A stretch of DNA of 64,000 bases from NCBI GenBank assembly GCA_001314655.1, contig LJSF01000016.1, positions 1 to 64,000 on the forward strand, in the 5' to 3' direction. The stretch's first letter is position 1. Every line of letters starts with the position of its first letter. Made by a program: the position numbers and the translations under genes. The notes under the pieces are model-generated. The model was not told the DNA's origin and made no database searches. It worked only from the letters and a program-made list of their open reading frames with translations. The stretch comes from Rhodobacteraceae bacterium HLUCCA08. GTDB taxonomy: Bacteria; Pseudomonadota; Alphaproteobacteria; Rhodobacterales; Rhodobacteraceae. Below are positions 61,931 to 64,000 of this stretch, piece after piece.

Positions 61931-63370
61931 ATGCTCGACAAGCGCAAATTCTACATCGACGGCAAATGGGTGTCGCCCGTTGCCGGCCGCGATCACGAAG
62001 TCCTGAACCCGGCGACCGAGGAACCCTGTGCCGTGATCTCGCTCGGCGGTCAGGAAGATACCGACGCCGCCGTCGCCGCGGCCAAGGCCGCCTCTCCCGC
62101 CTGGGCCGCGACCCCGCCGGCCGAACGGCTGGATCATGTCCGGGCGATCGTCACCGAATACGACAAGCGGGCCGAGGAGATGGCCCAGGCGATCAGCCTC
62201 GAAATGGGCGCCCCGATCGACCTGGCGCGCAATTCTCAGGCCCCGGTCCTGACCTGGCATGCCAAGGGGTTCGAACTGGGCTTCGAAGAGCTGCGCTGGC
62301 TGCGCCCGCTGGGTCCGCACGCGCCAGACAACATGATCCAGATGGTCCCGATCGGCGTGGTCGGCCTGATCACCCCCTGGAACTGGCCGCTGAACCAGAT
62401 CACGCTCAAGGTCTTTCCGGCGCTGATCGCCGGCTGCCCCATGGTGTTGAAACCCAGCGAAGAAGCGCCGCTGTCGGCGATGCTGTTCGCCGAGATGGTC
62501 CATGATGCGGGCGTCCCCGCCGGCGTCTTCAACCTGGTCAACGGCGATGGCGCCGGTGTCGGGACACAGCTGTCCGGCCATCCGGATGTGCAGATGATTT
62601 CCTTTACCGGGTCGACCCGCGCCGGGCGGCTGATCTCGGCCAATGCGGCGCAGACGCTCAAGCGCGTGACGCTGGAACTGGGCGGCAAGGGCGCCAACAT
62701 CATCTTCGCCGATGCCGACGCCAAGGCGGTCAAGCGCGGTGTGCTGCACTGCATGCAGAACACCGGCCAGTCCTGCAACGCGCCGACGCGAATGCTGGTC
62801 GAACGTTCGGTCTATGACGCCACGGTCGAACAGGCCGCCGACATCGCCGCCGCGATCCAGGTCGGCAACCCGGCCCTGGAAGGCCGCCATATCGGCCCGG
62901 TCATCAACAAGGCCCAATGGGACAAGATCCAGGGCCTGATCGAGGCCGGTATCGCCGAAGGCGCGCGCCTTGTCACCGGCGGCCCCGGCCTGCCCGAAGG
63001 CGTCAATCGAGGCTATTACGTGCGGCCCACCGTATTCGCCGATGTCACCAACGACATGACCATCGCGCGCGAGGAAATCTTTGGACCGGTCCTGTCGATC
63101 ATTCCCTTCGAAGACGAAGAGGACGCGGTGCGCATCGCAAATGACACGCCCTACGGCCTGACCAATTATGTGCAAAGCCAGGACGGCGCCAGGCGCAACC
63201 GGGTCGCCCAGCGGCTGAATTCCGGCATGGTCGAAATGAACGGCGAAGGCGGCGCCCTGGGCGCGCCCTTCGGCGGGGTCGGTCAGTCGGGCCGCGCCCG
63301 CGAAGGCGGTGTCTGGGGGATCGAGGAATTCCTCGACGCCAAGGTGATCTCGGGCTGGGCGGTCGACTGA
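61931..63370 (+). CDS. Aldehyde dehydrogenase family protein
   Basis: This 479-residue NAD(P)-dependent aldehyde dehydrogenase has the catalytic cysteine in NTGQSCNAPTRM near residue 280 and the catalytic glutamate in LELGGKGANII near 246. The nucleotide site is in ITPWNWPL and FTGSTRAG. The C-terminal part has NDTPYGLTNYVQ and GGVGQSGRAREGG. The substrate is not readable; it may detoxify aldehydes from lipid peroxidation given the peroxiredoxin neighbour. GGAGGGTCCA precedes ATG 61931. Confidence 0.94.
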   Translation: MLDKRKFYIDGKWVSPVAGRDHEVLNPATEEPCAVISLGGQEDTDAAVAAAKAASPAWAATPPAERLDHVRAIVTEYDKRAEEMAQAISLEMGAPIDLARNSQAPVLTWHAKGFELGFEELRWLRPLGPHAPDNMIQMVPIGVVGLITPWNWPLNQITLKVFPALIAGCPMVLKPSEEAPLSAMLFAEMVHDAGVPAGVFNLVNGDGAGVGTQLSGHPDVQMISFTGSTRAGRLISANAAQTLKRVTLELGGKGANIIFADADAKAVKRGVLHCMQNTGQSCNAPTRMLVERSVYDATVEQAADIAAAIQVGNPALEGRHIGPVINKAQWDKIQGLIEAGIAEGARLVTGGPGLPEGVNRGYYVRPTVFADVTNDMTIAREEIFGPVLSIIPFEDEEDAVRIANDTPYGLTNYVQSQDGARRNRVAQRLNSGMVEMNGEGGALGAPFGGVGQSGRAREGGVWGIEEFLDAKVISGWAVD

Positions 63371-63464
63371 TCGGGTGTGCGCCTGCGAACCGATACGGTG
63401 CGAATAGCGGTGTTTTGCGCGACAGAAGATGATCTAGCTTGGTCCCTGTAAGGGAGACACCACC

Positions 63465-64000
63465 ATGCTGCACCAGATCAAGGGTATCCACCACGTGACC
63501 GCGCTGGCCTCGTCGCCGCGCGCCAACAACCTTTTCTTCACCGAAACGCTGGGCCTGCGCCGGGTGAAAAAGACGGTGAATTTCGACGCGCCGGATGTCT
63601 ATCACCTGTATTACGGCGACGCTCTGGGAACCCCGGGCACCGCGATGACCTATTTCCCGTTTCCGAACGCCACGCGCGGTCGGCCGGGCACCGGCGAGGT
63701 CGGGGAAACCGTCTTTTCCGTCCCCGGCGGCAGCCTTCCTGCCTGGCGCGCGCGTCTGGACGCGGCGGGGGTGGCGAAGCTCGCGCAGGACAGCCGCTTC
63801 GGCGACGACCGCTTGACCTTCGTCGGCCCCGATGGCGAACGGCTGGCCCTTGTCGTCCATGACGATCCGCGCATGCCCTGGACCGATACCGTCGCCCCGG
63901 ACACCGCGATTCGCGGCTTCCATTCGGCCACCTTGACCCTGGCCGATGTCGGCCCGATGGCCGAACTTCTGGCTTTCATGGGCTATGATGCGGTCGCGCG
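63465..64000 (+). CDS. VOC family (glyoxalase/extradiol dioxygenase) protein, 3' end cut by window
   Basis: At least 178 residues of a VOC superfamily protein: IKGIHHVTALASSP at the start gives the first metal histidine, YHLYYGDALGTPGTAMTYFPF near 45-65 is typical of ring-cleaving dioxygenase/glyoxalase-like proteins (YkcA/PcpA group), and a second VOC unit begins at IRGFHSATLTLADVG near 150. Full members have about 310 residues, so about 40% is missing. AGGGAGACACC precedes the ATG. It follows the aldehyde dehydrogenase gene by 94 bases on the same strand. Confidence 0.85.
   Translation, partial: MLHQIKGIHHVTALASSPRANNLFFTETLGLRRVKKTVNFDAPDVYHLYYGDALGTPGTAMTYFPFPNATRGRPGTGEVGETVFSVPGGSLPAWRARLDAAGVAKLAQDSRFGDDRLTFVGPDGERLALVVHDDPRMPWTDTVAPDTAIRGFHSATLTLADVGPMAELLAFMGYDAVA

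Overview
The window is a GC-rich chromosomal segment from an alphaproteobacterium, almost certainly a member of the Rhodobacterales (Rhodobacteraceae). This rests on gene order (rsmB, heparinase-like gene, purH, lspA, DUF3035 lipoprotein, two M16 peptidases), an RpoE-ChrR singlet-oxygen sigma/anti-sigma pair, a VPLPA-type C-terminal sorting signal, and a BciA-type divinyl chlorophyllide reductase. The last suggests a bacteriochlorophyll-making (aerobic or facultative phototrophic) lineage. I found no transposase, integrase, CRISPR array or phage gene. The segment reads as core chromosome with one decayed accessory patch.

Layout. 1-1060: 5' part of a 16S rRNA gene on the minus strand, with its leader and a good rrn promoter. 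1061-4185: msrQ, msrP and a membrane-anchored glutamate synthase-like FMN protein. 4464-7489: two tandem fasciclin proteins, an MBL-fold hydrolase and small proteins. 7509-11875: minus-strand accessory patch with a class II aldolase, an MtnA-type isomerase and a tagatose-3-epimerase-like enzyme, separated by gene-free stretches that include a broken dihydroxyacetone kinase fragment. 11876-14491: clpB with a heat-shock-type promoter. 14672-23011: lipoprotein, pyrF, NfeD/SPFH pair, Nudix, BNR-repeat protein, dinB, glycosyltransferase, epimerase and N-formylglutamate amidohydrolase. 23079-33558: tRNA-Val, rpmJ, exported beta-domain proteins, a degenerate caspase-like protein with peptidoglycan-binding domains, quinone reductase, thpR, outer-membrane proteins and saccharopine dehydrogenase.

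33902-49249 is housekeeping: truB, a phosphodiester glycosidase and rbfA diverge from dapB; then come rsmB, purH, lspA, the M16 pair, mutL and rmuC. 49308-54927 holds two lipoproteins and the rpoE-chrR operon, divergent from an FAD oxidoreductase, DUF1365, SDR and DUF1643 run that resembles the singlet-oxygen response locus of Rhodobacter sphaeroides. 55120-64000: an RTX-like repeat protein, rpsO, bciA, pnp with a strong leader hairpin, two L,D-transpeptidases, a 1-Cys peroxiredoxin, an aldehyde dehydrogenase and a VOC dioxygenase cut by the window end.

Functional themes are oxidative-damage control (MsrPQ, RpoE-ChrR, peroxiredoxin, quinone reductase, Nudix), RNA and ribosome maturation (rbfA, truB, rsmB, rpsO, pnp, thpR), envelope biology (LspA and many small lipoproteins, L,D-transpeptidases, porin-like proteins) and DNA repair (dinB, mutL, rmuC). 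I did not find a clearly undescribed multi-gene system. The observations most worth a second look are the decayed sugar/methylthioribose salvage patch, the caspase-like protein that seems to lack catalytic residues, bciA between rpsO and pnp, and the RpoE-ChrR neighbourhood without a cyclopropane-fatty-acid synthase gene.
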